In this document: piece after piece, positions 48,301 to 63,300 of the stretch
Layout: each line of letters starts with the position of its first letter
Position numbering within the stretch: the stretch's first letter is position 1
From: Mya arenaria
Lineage: Eukaryota > Mollusca > Bivalvia > Myida > Myidae
DNA length: 64,000 bases
Reading direction: 5' to 3'
NCBI RefSeq assembly: GCF_026914265.1
Contig: NC_069134.1
Location: 11,327,758 to 11,391,757 of the forward strand
The notes under the pieces: generated by a model
What the model was told of the DNA's origin: nothing
The model's input: only the letters and a program-made list of their open reading frames with translations
The model's database searches: none
Program-made: the position numbers and the translations under genes

Positions 48301-51300
48301 AAATGTATTGGTCACATTTGAAATGATTTTTTCCTTTTATCAGAAAATTATGAATTAAATCCATACATTTTTAAGTACTCAATTTAAATGTCACTGCTTG
48401 ATCTAAATAGTTAGTGAATAGTGTTTTAATTCCATGCCTTTAGCACTCTATTTAAATGTCACTGCTTGGCTGAAATAGTGAATAATGATTTAATTCCATA
48501 CATTTCCAAGCACTCTATTTAAATGTCACTGCATGCCATAGACCTAAATGGTGTCTTCCAAATTAGGCATCATAATACAAATGTGTTTCAGGTGATGGTG
48601 GATAACAAGCCTACAGAGCTGCCATACTACACAGACAGGTTGAGCATCGTCAGGTCAGGGTCAAAGGTCACCTTGAGCAGCAAGGTCGGCCTCGTGGTCA
48701 TGTCTGACTTCAAGAACGACTACCATCTAGTCCATCTGAGTGGCTGGTACTTTAATAAAGTGGGAGGTTTATTTGGGAATTTTGACTATGAACACAGCAA
48801 TGATGTGATGACCCCAGATGGCATCCAGGAGGCAAAACTGAGACGGTACTTTAACACCTGGGAGGTGGATGCCTCGTGTAAGTCGACCCGCATCTTTGTT
48901 GACCCGGAAGTGACCAAACGTGATGAAACTTGCACTGCCGTATTCGAAGCCACTACCTCCAACCTTCGACCTTGCTTCCTACATGTAACTATAGCCAATG
49001 TATTCCTTACAATTAAAAAAAAAAATCATAATAAGTATAATGCCAAGTTTTCTATCTTGAACCAATAATCCATAAATATTTCATGTGAAAGATGTGATGG
49101 ATAAATGTATGAACTACATGGACAGAATTCTCATGTATGTATGTGTCATGAAAAATCAGCAAATATATACCAGTCAAACTACTTCAATGATAATGTTCAG
49201 TAACAAAAACTTAGTTCATCATTTTAAAAGACTATACATGTGAAAGTTCATAAAACTTGACCTTTGGTGATTTATTCATATACTAGTAATTGAAACACTG
49301 TAGTCAAAGATTGGTACTTATTTTAATCTTTATTTCGCAGGTTGAACCGAGCCACTACCGCCTGAGCTGTGACAGTGACCCGAGTGCTGTGTGTGACATG
49401 GCTACCCTGTACCGGGAGATGTGTGCCAAACATGGAGTGGATGTCTACATACCTTCACAGTGTGGTAGGTTGAGGATGGAGCTGTCTCATGTATTTCCTC
49501 GTATTATTCTCACATTAAAATTAGAATAATGTTGATCATTTGTCGAAGATTTAATCCTTTTCCTAATTTAAACCTCTCTCATATTGATCTCTGCTGCTTG
49601 TCTGTCTAAAGTGAATGCACATTTATTCATTTTTTATGAGCTAAGCTCATGATGACACACTGTTTTATTGTTAAAATAGAGGACACATGACCGGTCATTC
49701 AATACAATTTTTTTAATAAATACAATTTTTCTAAAATTTCGTTTTATCAATTTTAGTTAACAAGTTCAAAAAAGTCATATTAAATTAATCTATCATAGAT
49801 ATTACCCGGTAATATGTTTTTACTTGTCAAATGAATTGTTTTTGTCGCCAGTTTAATACTGAAAGTTAAATAAAAAAACTCTGATCTGAACTCATTATTT
49901 TACGTTATGACTTTTTCAGTTCAGTGCGAGTCCCACAGCCAGAAGCAGTTTGATTCATCAGAGAGGCTTCGTTATGAAAAATCGAGCCCAGATGGTATGG
50001 AGCCGGTTAAATCAATGGATGTTGTAGTTGTCGTGGAAGAAGGGCGATGCAATCAGGACATCAAGTCAAAACTGAGAGATGTTGTCATTACCCTTGAACA
50101 GACGCTCGAGAAATCTGGTGAGACTTCCCTTCATTACTATAGATCTTGATGAATATATGAGTAACAAATTGTTAATTGCTTTAACTTTTTATTTATCTTT
50201 CCTGATGAACAATTAAGACATAGATTTAAATGAATGAAAATTCAAAGATACTCTGTGTACTAGAGCCAAAAATGTAGAATACATATGTACATAAGTATAT
50301 AGTTGTATTGATAGCCAATGAAAAGTGAAACATCAAATCATCTAGAAGCTGTTGTTTAATTATTCACAATAACTAATATAATATCAGGGAAAAAAAAGAA
50401 ATGCCTGAGTGATGCTAAAATTGTTGTCAACCAATAAAGTATATGTAAATGTTTTTGTGTTCCAGGTATGCGGGGCAACCAGTACAGTGTTGTGGGTTAC
50501 AGTGATGAGGTCGTCTCCCACACAATGGAGGGGCAACTCTTCAACGAGGGTTCCAAGGTCGCCATGGGGCTGGAGAACCTGCGATACCAGAAGAACTTAA
50601 TGACCTCAGACCCCCTTGCCGCCGTCATGTACGCGACCTCGTTGCCCTTCAGGACCGGAGTAAAGAAATCCATTGTCCTTGCTAGGTAACGCTCAGTTTT
50701 ACAACCTTTTAAGTGATATGGTAAGGGAAGGTCAATAATGAGGCTCTTGAAAAGTCAGGTCAGGTGCAATGTACTGTACTGTATGTATAAAAGTACTGTT
50801 TTGTCCCAAAATGTCATATGTTTGTTTCGAACATTATTTATTCATGACTTTCAAATTTTAATTCTATGTGTAAGGGAATTGCTTTCTTATTGAATGACTT
50901 GTGGAGAATATAAAAAAAAATATTTCTTAAATGTCATCAATTTATTGATTCCTATATTGTGCTACAATATTTTGTTTGCATGTTAAATTCATTTCATTTT
51001 TATGATCTGTGTTTTAATAAAACAAATGTCCCTCTCCAGTTGTTCCCTGTGTCAGACATCAGACAGCTATGCGTACAGTCGCCTCAACTCCCTGCTCCAG
51101 CAAAGGGACATCACTCTACATGTACTGAGAGAAAAGAGCCTCATGTTGAAAACAAACAGACAACCCAAATCACAGATCTATGGTGGGTTTAACAATACCT
51201 ATAACTATGAAAATAACTAATTATGAAAACTAAAAATGTCTTACATGAGCATCAATGATGCAGTTAAAGGTTGTTAACAATAATTAAACTGTTAAAAATC

Positions 51301-54300
51301 CTACAATGACAAAGTTTATTTGCTATAAGGCCACCCACCTATTACAATATAAAGTATTTATATACAATTTGTAAAAAAATGTAAGTAACCATAATGCTGC
51401 TGTGATTTAGTTTTTCTGTAATCTAAAAGATACCCTGGTTTGATATCAATGACATTCAGCAAATTGAAATGAAACATAGCAATCTCTAATTGTACTTGTT
51501 GAATGATGGAAAAGTGAGTTAAAATAACAAGGCATATGGTATACAATTGTATATCAAGATGATATTGGTGCCATTTTTTATATTTATTTTATACTACCTA
51601 GGTCTATCTCGTGAGCGTGTATACTACGGGGAGCAGCACATGTCAGAGCAAGATCTATTCCCTGAAATGGACGTACCCACGGACCTGTGTGTCTCACTTG
51701 CTCTCCAGTCCAACGGCACACTGTTTGACACCGGTAACCTGCAGGTATGGGACTGTTTAGTTGACTCAACACGCTCAAGGGTCTAAGTATCCCACTTTCC
51801 ATTCTAGCTAAGGTGATTAAAGTTTTAGTCATATTTGATCATATTTTGCGGTGCATACTTCACTTTAAGGCAACTATAAAATAAACATAAATACTTACTC
51901 ACATTTGAAAGATAAATAGTCCAATAATGAGACTTTCTCTCTTCCCCTGATAGATTGGCAGTGTGTCCCGGCAGCGTGAGTTTATGAAGACAGTTGGGGA
52001 GCAGGTTCAGCAGCAGACTGGTTCACCATGCCAAGTGTGCAGTTGTGAGCTAAACAAGTATGGGCTGCCACAGTCCGTCTGCAGACGCTGTGATTCACAA
52101 CCAGTCAACTTCCAGGTGGGTAGCAGTAGGTGTCAAGTTGGACTTATATTTTAAGTTAAAAGGCTAAATGATGACTTTGAAAAAAATAAATAAAAAAATA
52201 TGTAAATGGTTCCATCCAGGCTAACATATATCATAGAATAACAAAGCTTTAGTAAAAATGTAATTGTTTTAATTCGGAAAGCTTTTTTGTTATTTTGTCA
52301 GTTGAAAAGGAAAAACCAAGTTACTATTAACTATTTCCAGCCCCCTGTCACCCTGGTGAAAAAACTAACAGACCTGAAGAACACCATTACACACAATGTT
52401 CAGGTAATAAGAGCTACATACAATGTTCAGGTTTTAGTTACTAACCTACATGCAATGTTCTGGTAATAACAGATGCTAGCCTACAGACAATGTTCCGATT
52501 TTAACTACAGACCTATACACAATGTTCTGGTTATAAAAGATGCTACCCTGCTCACAATGTTATGTAAAAATGAGATACTAGCCTACTCACTTTGATCAGG
52601 TATTAGAAGATCTCCACACAATGTTCATGTAATGAGAGATGCTAGTATACATACAATGTTCAATTAATAGGAGATGCTGGGTTACACACAATGTTCAGGT
52701 AATAACAGGTGCTAGCTGTCAATGTTCAGGTAATAAGGTATGCTAGCAAACACACAATGTTCAGGTTCTAGATGCTAGCCATCAATGTTTATGTAATAAG
52801 AGATGCTAGCCCACACACAATGTTTAGGTTCTAGATGCTAGCCCACACACAATGTTCATGTAATAATAGATGCTAGCCATCAATGTGCATGTAATAAGAG
52901 ATGCTAGCCCACACACAATGTTCATGTAATAAGAGATGCTTGCCCACACACAATGTGTATACAATAAGGGATGCTAGTCCACACACAATGTTCATGTATT
53001 AATAGATGCTAGCCATCAATGTTCATGTAATAAGAGATGCTTGCCATCAATGTTTATGTAATAAAAGATGCTAGCCCAAACACAATGTTTATGTAATAAG
53101 AGATGCTAGCCCAAACACAATGTTCAGGTAATAAGAGATGCTAGCCCACATACAATGTTCAGGTTCTAGATGCTAGCCATCAATGTTCATGTAATAATAG
53201 ATGCTAGCCCACACACAATGTTCATGTAATTTAAGATGCTAGCCCACACACAATGTTTAGGTTCTAGATGCTAGCCCACACACAATGTTCATTTAATAAT
53301 AGATGCTTGCCCACACACAATGTTTATGTAATAAGAGATGCTAGCCCACACACAATGTTTCATGTAATAAGAGATGCTAGCCCACACACAATGTTTATGT
53401 AAGCGATGCTAGCCCACACACAATGTTTCATGTAATAAGAGATGCTAGCCCACACACAATGTTTATGTAAGAGATGCTAGCCCACACACAATGTTTCATG
53501 TAATAAGAGATGCTAGCCCATATACAATGTTCATGTAATAAGCGATGCTAGCCCACACACAATGTTTATGTAATAATAGATGCTAGCCCACACACAATGT
53601 TTATGTAAGCGATGCTAGCCCACACACAATGTTTATGTAATAATAGATGCTAGCCCACACACAATGTTTATGTAATAATAGATGCTAGCCCACACACAAT
53701 GTTCATGTAATAAGAGATGCTAGCCCACACACAATGTTTATGTAATAAGAGATGCTAGCCCACACACAATGTTTCATGTAATAATAGATGCTTGCCCACA
53801 CACAATGTTTCATGTAATAATAGATGCTAGCCCACACACAATGTTTCATGTAATAATAGATGCTTGCCCACACACAATGTTTCATGTAATAATAGATGCT
53901 TGCCCACACACAATGTTTATGTAATAAGAGATGCTAGCCCACACACAATGTTCATGTAATAAGAGATGCTAGCCCACACACAATGTTCATGTAATAATAG
54001 ATGCTAGCCCACACACAATGTTTCATGTAATAATAGATGCTAGCCCACACACAATGTTCATGTAATAAGAGATGCTAGCCCACACACAATGTTTCATGTA
54101 ATAATAGATGCTTGCCCACACACAATGTTTCATGTAATAATAGATGCTTGCCCACACACAATGTTTCATGTAATAATAGATGCTTGCCCACACACAATGT
54201 TTCATGTAATAATAGATGCTAGCCCACACACAATGTTTATGTAATAATAGATGCTAGCCCACACACAATGTTCATGTAATAATAGATGCTTGCCCACACA

Positions 54301-57300
54301 CAATGTTTCATGTAATAATAGATGCTAGCCCACACACAATGTTTCATGTAATAATAGATGCTTGCCCACACACAATGTTTATGTAATAAGAGATGCTAGC
54401 CCACACACAATGTTTCATGTAATAATAGATGCTAGCCCACACACAATGTTTATGTAATAATAGATGCTAGCCCACACACAATGTTTCATGTAATAATAGA
54501 TGCTTGCCCACACACAATGTTCATGTAATAATAGATGCTAGCCCACACACAATGTTTCATGTAATAATAGATGCTAGCCCACACACAATGTTCATGTAAT
54601 AAGAGATGCTAGCCCACACACAATGTTTATGTAATAAGAGATGCTAGCCCACACACAATGTTTATGTAATAAGAGATGCTTGCCCACACACAATGTTTAT
54701 GTAATAATAGATGCTAGCCCACATACAATGTTTCATGTAATAATAGATGCTTGCCCACACACAATGTTCATGTAATAATAGATGCTAGCCCACACACAAT
54801 GTTTCATGTAATAATAGATGCTAGCCCACACACAATGTTCATGTAATTTAAGATGCTAGCCCACACACAATGTTTCATGTAATTTAAGATGCTAGCCCAC
54901 ACACAATGTTCATGTAATAATAGATGCTAGCCCACACACAATGTTCATGTAATTTAAGATGCTAGCCCACACACAATGTTCATGTAATTTAAGATGCTAG
55001 CCCACACACAATGTTCATGTAATTTAAGATGCTAGCCAACACACAATGTTTATGTAAGGGATGCTAGCCAACACACAATGTTTCATGTAATAATAGATGC
55101 TAGCCCACACACAATGTTCATGTAATTTAAGATGCTAGCCCACACACAATGTTTCATGTAATAATAGATGCTAGCCCACACACAATGTTCATGTAATAAT
55201 AGATGCTAGCCCACACACAATGTTCATGTAATAATAGATGCTAGCCAACACACAATGTTTATGTAAGGGATGCTAGCCAACACACAATGTTTCATGTAAT
55301 AATAGATGCTAGCCCACACACAATGTTCATGTAATTTAAGATGCTAGCCCACACACAATGTTTCATGTAATAATAGATGCTAGCCCACACACAATGTTCA
55401 TGTAATAATAGATGCTAGCCCACACACAATGTTCATGTAATTTAAGATGCTAGCCCACACACAATGTTTATGTAAGGGATGCTAGCCCACACACAATGTT
55501 TATGTAATAATAGATGCTAGCCCACACACAATGTTCATGTAATTTAAGATGCTAGCCAACACACAATGTTTCATGTAATAATAGATGCTAGCCCACACAC
55601 AATGTTCATGTAATTTAAGATGCTAGCCCACACACAATGTTTAGGTTCTAGATGCTAGCCCACACACAATGTTCATTTATTAATAGATGCTTGCCCACAC
55701 ACAATGTTTATGTAATAAGAGATGCTAGCGCACACACAATGTTTTATGTAATAAGAGATGCTAGCCCACACACAATGTTTCATGTAATAAGAGATGCTAG
55801 CCCATATACAATGTTCATGTAATAAGCGATGCTAGCCCACACACAATGTTTATGTAATAATAGATGCTAGCCCACACACAATGTTTATGTAAGCGATGCT
55901 AGCCCACACACAATGTTTATGTAATAATAGATGCTAGCCCACACACAATGTTTATGTAATAATAGATGCTAGCCCACACACAATGTTCATGTAATAAGAG
56001 ATGCTAGCCCACACACAATGTTTATGTAATAATAGATGCTAGCCCACACACAATGTTCATGTAATAAGAGATGCTAGCCCACACACAATGTTTATGTGAT
56101 AATAGATGCTAGCCCACACACAATGTGTATGTAATAATAGATGCTAGCCCACACACAATGTTTATGCAATAATAGATGCTAGCCCACACACAATGTTTAT
56201 GTAAGGGATGCTAGCCCACACACAATGTTTCATGTAATAATAGATGCTAGCCCACACACAATGTTCATGTAATTTAAGATGCTAGCCCACACACAATGTT
56301 CATGTAATAATAGATGCTAGCCCACACACAATGTTCATGTAATAATAGATGCTAGCCCACACACCATGTTCATGTAATAATAGATGCTAGCCCACACACA
56401 ATGTTTCATGTAATAATAGATGCTAGCCCACACACAATGTTCATGTAATTTAAGATGCTAGCCCACACACAATGTTCATGTAATAAGAGATGCTTGCCCA
56501 CACACAATGTGTATACAATAAGGGATGCTAGTCCACACACAATGTTCATGTATTAATAGATGCTAGCCATCAATGTTCATGTAATAAGAGATGCTTGCCA
56601 TCAATGTTTATGTAATAAAAGATGCTAGCCCAAACACAATGTTTATGTAATAAGAGATGCTAGCCCAAACACAATGTTCAGGTAATAAGAGATGCTAGCC
56701 CACATACAATGTTCAGGTTCTAGATGCTAGCCATCAATGTTCATGTAATAATAGATGCTAGCCCACACACAATGTTCATGTAATTTAAGATGCTAGCCCA
56801 CACACAATGTTTAGGTTATAGATGCTAGCCCACACACAATGTTCATTTAATAATAGATGCTTGCCCACACACAATGTTTATGTAATAAGAGATGCTAGCC
56901 CACACACAATGTTTCATGTAATAAGAGATGCTAGCCCACACACAATGTTTATGTAAGCGATGCTAGCCCACACACAATGTTTCATGTAATAAGAGATGCT
57001 AGCCCACACACAATGTTTATGTAAGAGATGCTAGCCCACACACAATGTTTCATGTAATAAGAGATGCTAGCCCATATACAATGTTCATGTAATAAGCGAT
57101 GCTAGCCCACACACAATGTTTATGTAATAATAGATGCTAGCCCACACACAATGTTTATGTAAGCGATGCTAGCCCACACACAATGTTTATGTAATAATAG
57201 ATGCTAGCCCACACACAATGTTTATGTAATAATAGATGCTAGCCCACACACAATGTTTATGTAATAAGAGATGCTAGCCCAAACACAATGTTTATGTAAT

Positions 57301-60300
57301 AAGAGATGCTAGCCCACACACAATGTTTCATTTAATAATAGATGCTTGCCCACACACAATGTTTCATGTAATAATAGATGCTAGCCCACACACAATGTTT
57401 CATGTAATAATAGATGCTTGCCCACACACAATGTTTCATGTAATAATAGATGCTTGCCCACACACAATGTTTATGTAATAAGAGATGCTAGCCCACACAC
57501 AATGTTCATGTAATAAGAGATGCTAGCCCACACACAATGTTCATGTAATAATAGATGCTAGCCCACACACCATGTTTCATGTAATAATAGATGCTAGCCC
57601 ACACACAATGTTCATGTAATAAGAGATGCTAGCCCACACACAATGTTTCATGTAATAATAGATGCTTGCCCACACACAATGTTTCATGTAATAATAGATG
57701 CTTGCCCACACACAATGTTTCATGTAATAATAGATGCTTGCCCACACACAATGTTTCATGTAATAATAGATGCTAGCCCACACACAATGTTTATGTAATA
57801 ATAGATGCTAGCCCACACACAATGTTCATGTAATAATAGATGCTTGCCCACACACAATGTTTCATGTAATAATAGATGCTTGCCCACACACAATGTTTCA
57901 TGTAATAATAGATGCTTGCCCACACACAATGTTTATGTAATAAGAGATGCTAGCCCACACACAATGTTTCATGTAATAATAGATGCTAGCCCACACACAA
58001 TGTTTATGTAATAATAGATGCTAGCCCACACACAATGTTTCATGTAATAATAGATGCTTGCCCACACACAATGTTCATGTAATAATAGATGCTAGCCCAC
58101 GCACAATGTTTCATGTAATAATAGATGCTAGCCCACACACAATGTTTATGTAATAAGAGATGCTAGCCCACACACAATGTTTATGTAATAAGAGATGCTA
58201 GCCCACACACAATGTTTATGTAATAAGAGATGCTTGCCCACACACAATGTTTATGTAATAATAGATGCTAGCCCACATACAATGTTTCATGTAATAATAG
58301 ATGCTTGCCCACACACAATGTTCATGTAATAATAGATGCTAGCCCACACACAATGTTTCATGTAATAATAGATGCTAGCCCACACACAATGTTCATGTAA
58401 TTTAAGATGCTAGCCCACACACAATGTTTCATGTAATTTAAGATGCTAGCCCACACACAATGTTCATGTAATAATAGATGCTAGCCCACACACAATGTTC
58501 ATGTAATTTAAGATGCTAGCCCACACACAATGTTCATGTAATTTAAGATGCTAGCCAACACACAATGTTCATGTAATTTAAGATGCTAGCCAACACACAA
58601 TGTTTATGTAAGGGATGCTAGCCAACACACAATGTTTCATGTAATAATAGATGCTAGCCCACACACAATGTTCATGTAATTTAAGATGCTAGCCCACACA
58701 CAATGTTTCATGTAATAATAGATGCTAGCCCACACACAATGTTCATGTAATAATAGATGCTAGCCCACACACAATGTTCATGTAATAATAGATGCTAGCC
58801 AACACACAATGTTTATGTAAGGGATGCTAGCCAACACACAATGTTTCATGTAATAATAGATGCTAGCCCACACACAATGTTCATGTAATTTAAGATGCTA
58901 GCCCACACACAATGTTTCATGTAATAATAGATGCTAGCCCACACACAATGTTCATGTAATAATAGATGCTAGCCCACACACAATGTTCATGTAATTTAAG
59001 ATGCTAGCCCACACACAATGTTTATGTAAGGGATGCTAGCCCACACACAATGTTTATGTAATAATAGATGCTAGCCCACACACAATGTTCATGTAATTTA
59101 AGATGCTAGCCAACACACAATGTTTCATGTAATAATAGATGCTAGCCCACACACAATGTTCATGTAATTTAAGATGCTAGCCCACACACAATGTTTAGGT
59201 TCTAGATGCTAGCCCACACACAATGTTCATTTATTAATAGATGCTTGCCCACACACAATGTTTATGTAATAAGAGATGCTAGCGCACACACAATGTTTTA
59301 TGTAATAAGAGATGCTAGCCCACACACAATGTTTCATGTAATAAGAGATGCTAGCCCATATACAATGTTCATGTAATAAGCGATGCTAGCCCACACACAA
59401 TGTTTATGTAATAATAGATGCTAGCCCACACACAATGTTTATGTAAGGGATGCTAGCCCACACACAATGTTTATGTAATAATAGATGCTAGCCCACACAC
59501 AATGTTTATGTAATAATAGATGCTAGCCCACACACAATGTTCATGTAATAAGAGATGCTAGCCCACACACAATGTTTATGTAATAATAGATGCTAGCACA
59601 CACACAATGTTCATGTAATAAGAGATGCTAGCCCACACACAATGTTTATGTGATAATAGATGCTAGCCCACACACAATGTGTATGTAATAATAGATGCTA
59701 GCCCACACACAATGTTTATGCAATAATAGATGCTAGCCCACACACAATGTTTATGTAAGGGATGCTAGCCCACACACAATGTTTCATGTAATAATAGATG
59801 CTAGCCCACACACAATGTTCATGTAATTTAAGATGCTAGCCCACACACAATGTTCATGTAATAATAGATGCTAGCCCACACACAATGTTCATGTAATAAT
59901 AGATGCTAGCCCACACACCATGTTCATGTAATAATAGATGCTAGCCCACACACAATGTTTCATGTAATAATAGATGCTAGCCCACACACAATGTTCATGT
60001 AATTTAAGATGCTAGCCCACACACAATGTTCATGTAATAAGAGGTGCTAGCCCACACACAATGTTCATGTAATAAGAGATGCTAGCCCACACACAATGTT
60101 CATGTAATAAGAGATGCTAGCCCACAGACAATGTTCATGTAATAAGAGATGCTAGCCCACACACAATGTTCATGTAATAAGAGATGCTAGCCCACACACA
60201 ATGTTTCATGTAATAATAGATGCTAGCCCACACACAATGTTTCATGTAATAATAGATGCTTGCCCACACACAATGTTTCATGTAATAATAGATGCTTGCC

Positions 60301-63300
60301 CACACACAATGTTTCATGTAATAATAGATGCTTGCCCACACACAATGTTCATGTAATAATAGATGCTTGCCCACACACAATGTTTCATGTAATAATAGAT
60401 GCTTGCCCACACACAATGTTCATGTAATAATAGATGCTTGCCCACACACAATGTTTCATGTAATAATAGATGCTTGCCCACACACAATGTTTCATGTAAT
60501 AATAGATGCTAGCCCACACACAATGTTTCATGTAATAATAGATGCTTGCCCACACACAATGTTTCATGTAATAATAGATGCTAGCCCACACACAATGTTT
60601 CATGTAATAAGAGATGCTAGCCCACACACAATGTTTCATGTAATAATAGATGCTAGCCCACACACAATGTTTCATGTAATAATAGATGCTAGCCCACACA
60701 CAATGTTTCATGTAATAATAGATGCTAGCCCACACACAATGTTTCATGTAATAATAGATGCTAGCCCACACACAATGTTTCATGTAATAATAGATGCTAG
60801 CCCACACACAATGTTTCATGTAATAATAGATGCTAGCCCACACACAATGTTTCATATAATAATAGATGCTAGCCCACACACAATGTTCATGTAATTTAAG
60901 ATGCTAGCCCACACACAATGTTTCATGTAATAAGAGATGCTAGCCCACACACAATGTTTCATGTAATAATAGATGCTAGCCCACACACAATGTTCATGTA
61001 ATAAGAGATGCTAGCCCACACACAATGTTCATGTAATAATAGATGCTAGCCCACACACAATGTTTCATGTAATAATAGATGCTAGCCCACACACAATGTT
61101 TCATGTAATAATAGATGCTAGCCCACACACAATGTTCATGTAATTTAAGATGCTAGCCCACACACAATGTTCATGTAATAAGAGATGCTAGCCCACACAC
61201 AATGTTTCATGTAATAAGAGATGCTAGCCCACACACAATGTTTCATGTAATAATAGATGCTAGCCCACACACAATGTTCATGTAATAAGAGATGCTAGCC
61301 CACACACAATGTTCATGTAATAAGAGATGCTAGCCCACACACAATGTTCATGTAATAATAGATGCTAGCCCACACACAATGTTTCATGTAATAATAGATG
61401 CTAGCCCACACACAATGTTTATGTAAGGGATGCTAGCCCACACACAATGTTCATGTAATTTAAGATGCTAGCCCACACACAATGTTCATGTAATAAGAGA
61501 TGCTAGCCCACACACAATGTTTATGTAATAAGAGATGCTAGCCCACACACAATGTTCATGTAATAATAGATGCTAGCCCACACACAATGTTTCATGTAAT
61601 AATAGATGCTAGCCCACACACAATGTTCATGTAATAAGAGATGCTAGCCCACACACAATGTTCATGTAATAAGAGATGCTAGCCCACACACAATGTTTCA
61701 TGTAATAAGAGATGCTAGCCCACACACAATGTTCATGTAATAAGAGATGCTAGCCCACACACAATGTTCATTTATTAAGAGATGCTAGCCCACACACAAT
61801 GTTCATGTAATTTAAGATGCTAGCCAACACACAATGTTTCATGTAATAAGAGATGCTAGCCCACACACAATGTTCATGTAATAAAAGATGCTAGCCCACA
61901 CACAATGTTCATGTAATAAGAGATGCTAGCCCACACACAATGTTCATGTAATAAGAGATGCTAGCCCACACACAATGTTCATGTAATAAAAGATGCTAGC
62001 CCACACACCATGTTCATGTAATAATAGATGCTAGCCCACACACAATGTTTCATGTAATAATAGATGCTAGCCCACACACAATGTTCATGTAATAAAAGAT
62101 GCTAGCCCACACACCATGTTCATGTAATAATAGATGCTAGCCCACACACAATGTTCACGTTCTAGATGCTAGCCATCAATGTTCATGTAATAAGAGATGC
62201 TAGCTCACACACAATGTTCATGTAATTTAAGATGCTAGCCCACACACAATGTTCATGTAATAAAAGATGCTAGCCATCAATGTGCATGTAATAAAAGGTG
62301 CTAGCCCACACACAATGTTCATGTAATTTAAGATGCTAGCCCACACACAATGTTCACGTACTAGATGCTAGCCATCAATGTTCATGTAATAAGAGATGCT
62401 AGCTCACACACAATGTTTCATGTAATTTAAGATGCTAGCCCACACACAATGTGTGTGAGAAAGGCACAGAAGAGCTTATGCGATGGTAATGTGTACGTAG
62501 TATGTGCGTCCGTGCGTCTGTAAACAATTCATGTTAACACGATACAGCCTTCAGTTTTGATTTTATCTTGATGAAACCTGTACAGTATCTACATATCTAA
62601 TTGAGCTTGGTTCCTTTCGAAAACCAGCCAGATCCGCCCATGCATGCCTAGATTATGGGCCTTGATAGGATAAAAAAATCAGTGTGTCAGTAAACAATTG
62701 CTCGTTAACATGATACAGCCTTCAGTTTTGATTGTATCTCAATGAAATTTGTACAGTTTCTACATATCCATAAGAGCTCGGTTCCTTTTGAAAACCAGCC
62801 AGATCCGCCCATGCATACCTAGATTATGGGCCTTGATAGTATAAAAAAATCAGTGTGTCAGTAAACAACTGCTCGTTTACACGATACAGTCTTCAGTTTT
62901 GATTGTATCTTGATGAAACTTGTACAGTATCTACATATCCATAAGAGCTTGGTTATTTTTGAAAATCAGCCAGATCCACCCATGCATGCCTAGATTATGG
63001 GCCTTGATAATAACAAAATCAGTATGTCAGTAAACAATTGCTCGTTAACACGATACAGTCTTCAGTTTTGATTGTATCTTGATGAAACTTGTACAGTATT
63101 TGGATATTCATTAGAGCTGGGTTCCTTTCGAAAACCAGCTAGATCTGCCCATGCATGCCTAGATTATGGGCCTTGAAATGATTAGATTATGGGCCTTGAT
63201 AGTATAAAAAAAATGCTATTGTGTAATAAATGCTTGCGAACATGATACAGTCTTTAGTTTTGAGTATTCAGATACCCGTAAGGGGTTGGTTATTTTCGAA

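Noticed and set aside
53703..60894. Long open frames on both strands in the 53-61 kb array, encoding repeats such as CVWASIYYYMKH and SPHTMFHVIID
   Set aside because: They arise because 36 bp units are divisible by three and lack stops in several frames. Frames are open on both strands at once and break wherever unit length changes to 34 or 35.
52404..62455. CRISPR-like periodic array
   Set aside because: There are no unique spacers between repeats, units vary in length, and the array lies in an intron of an animal gene.
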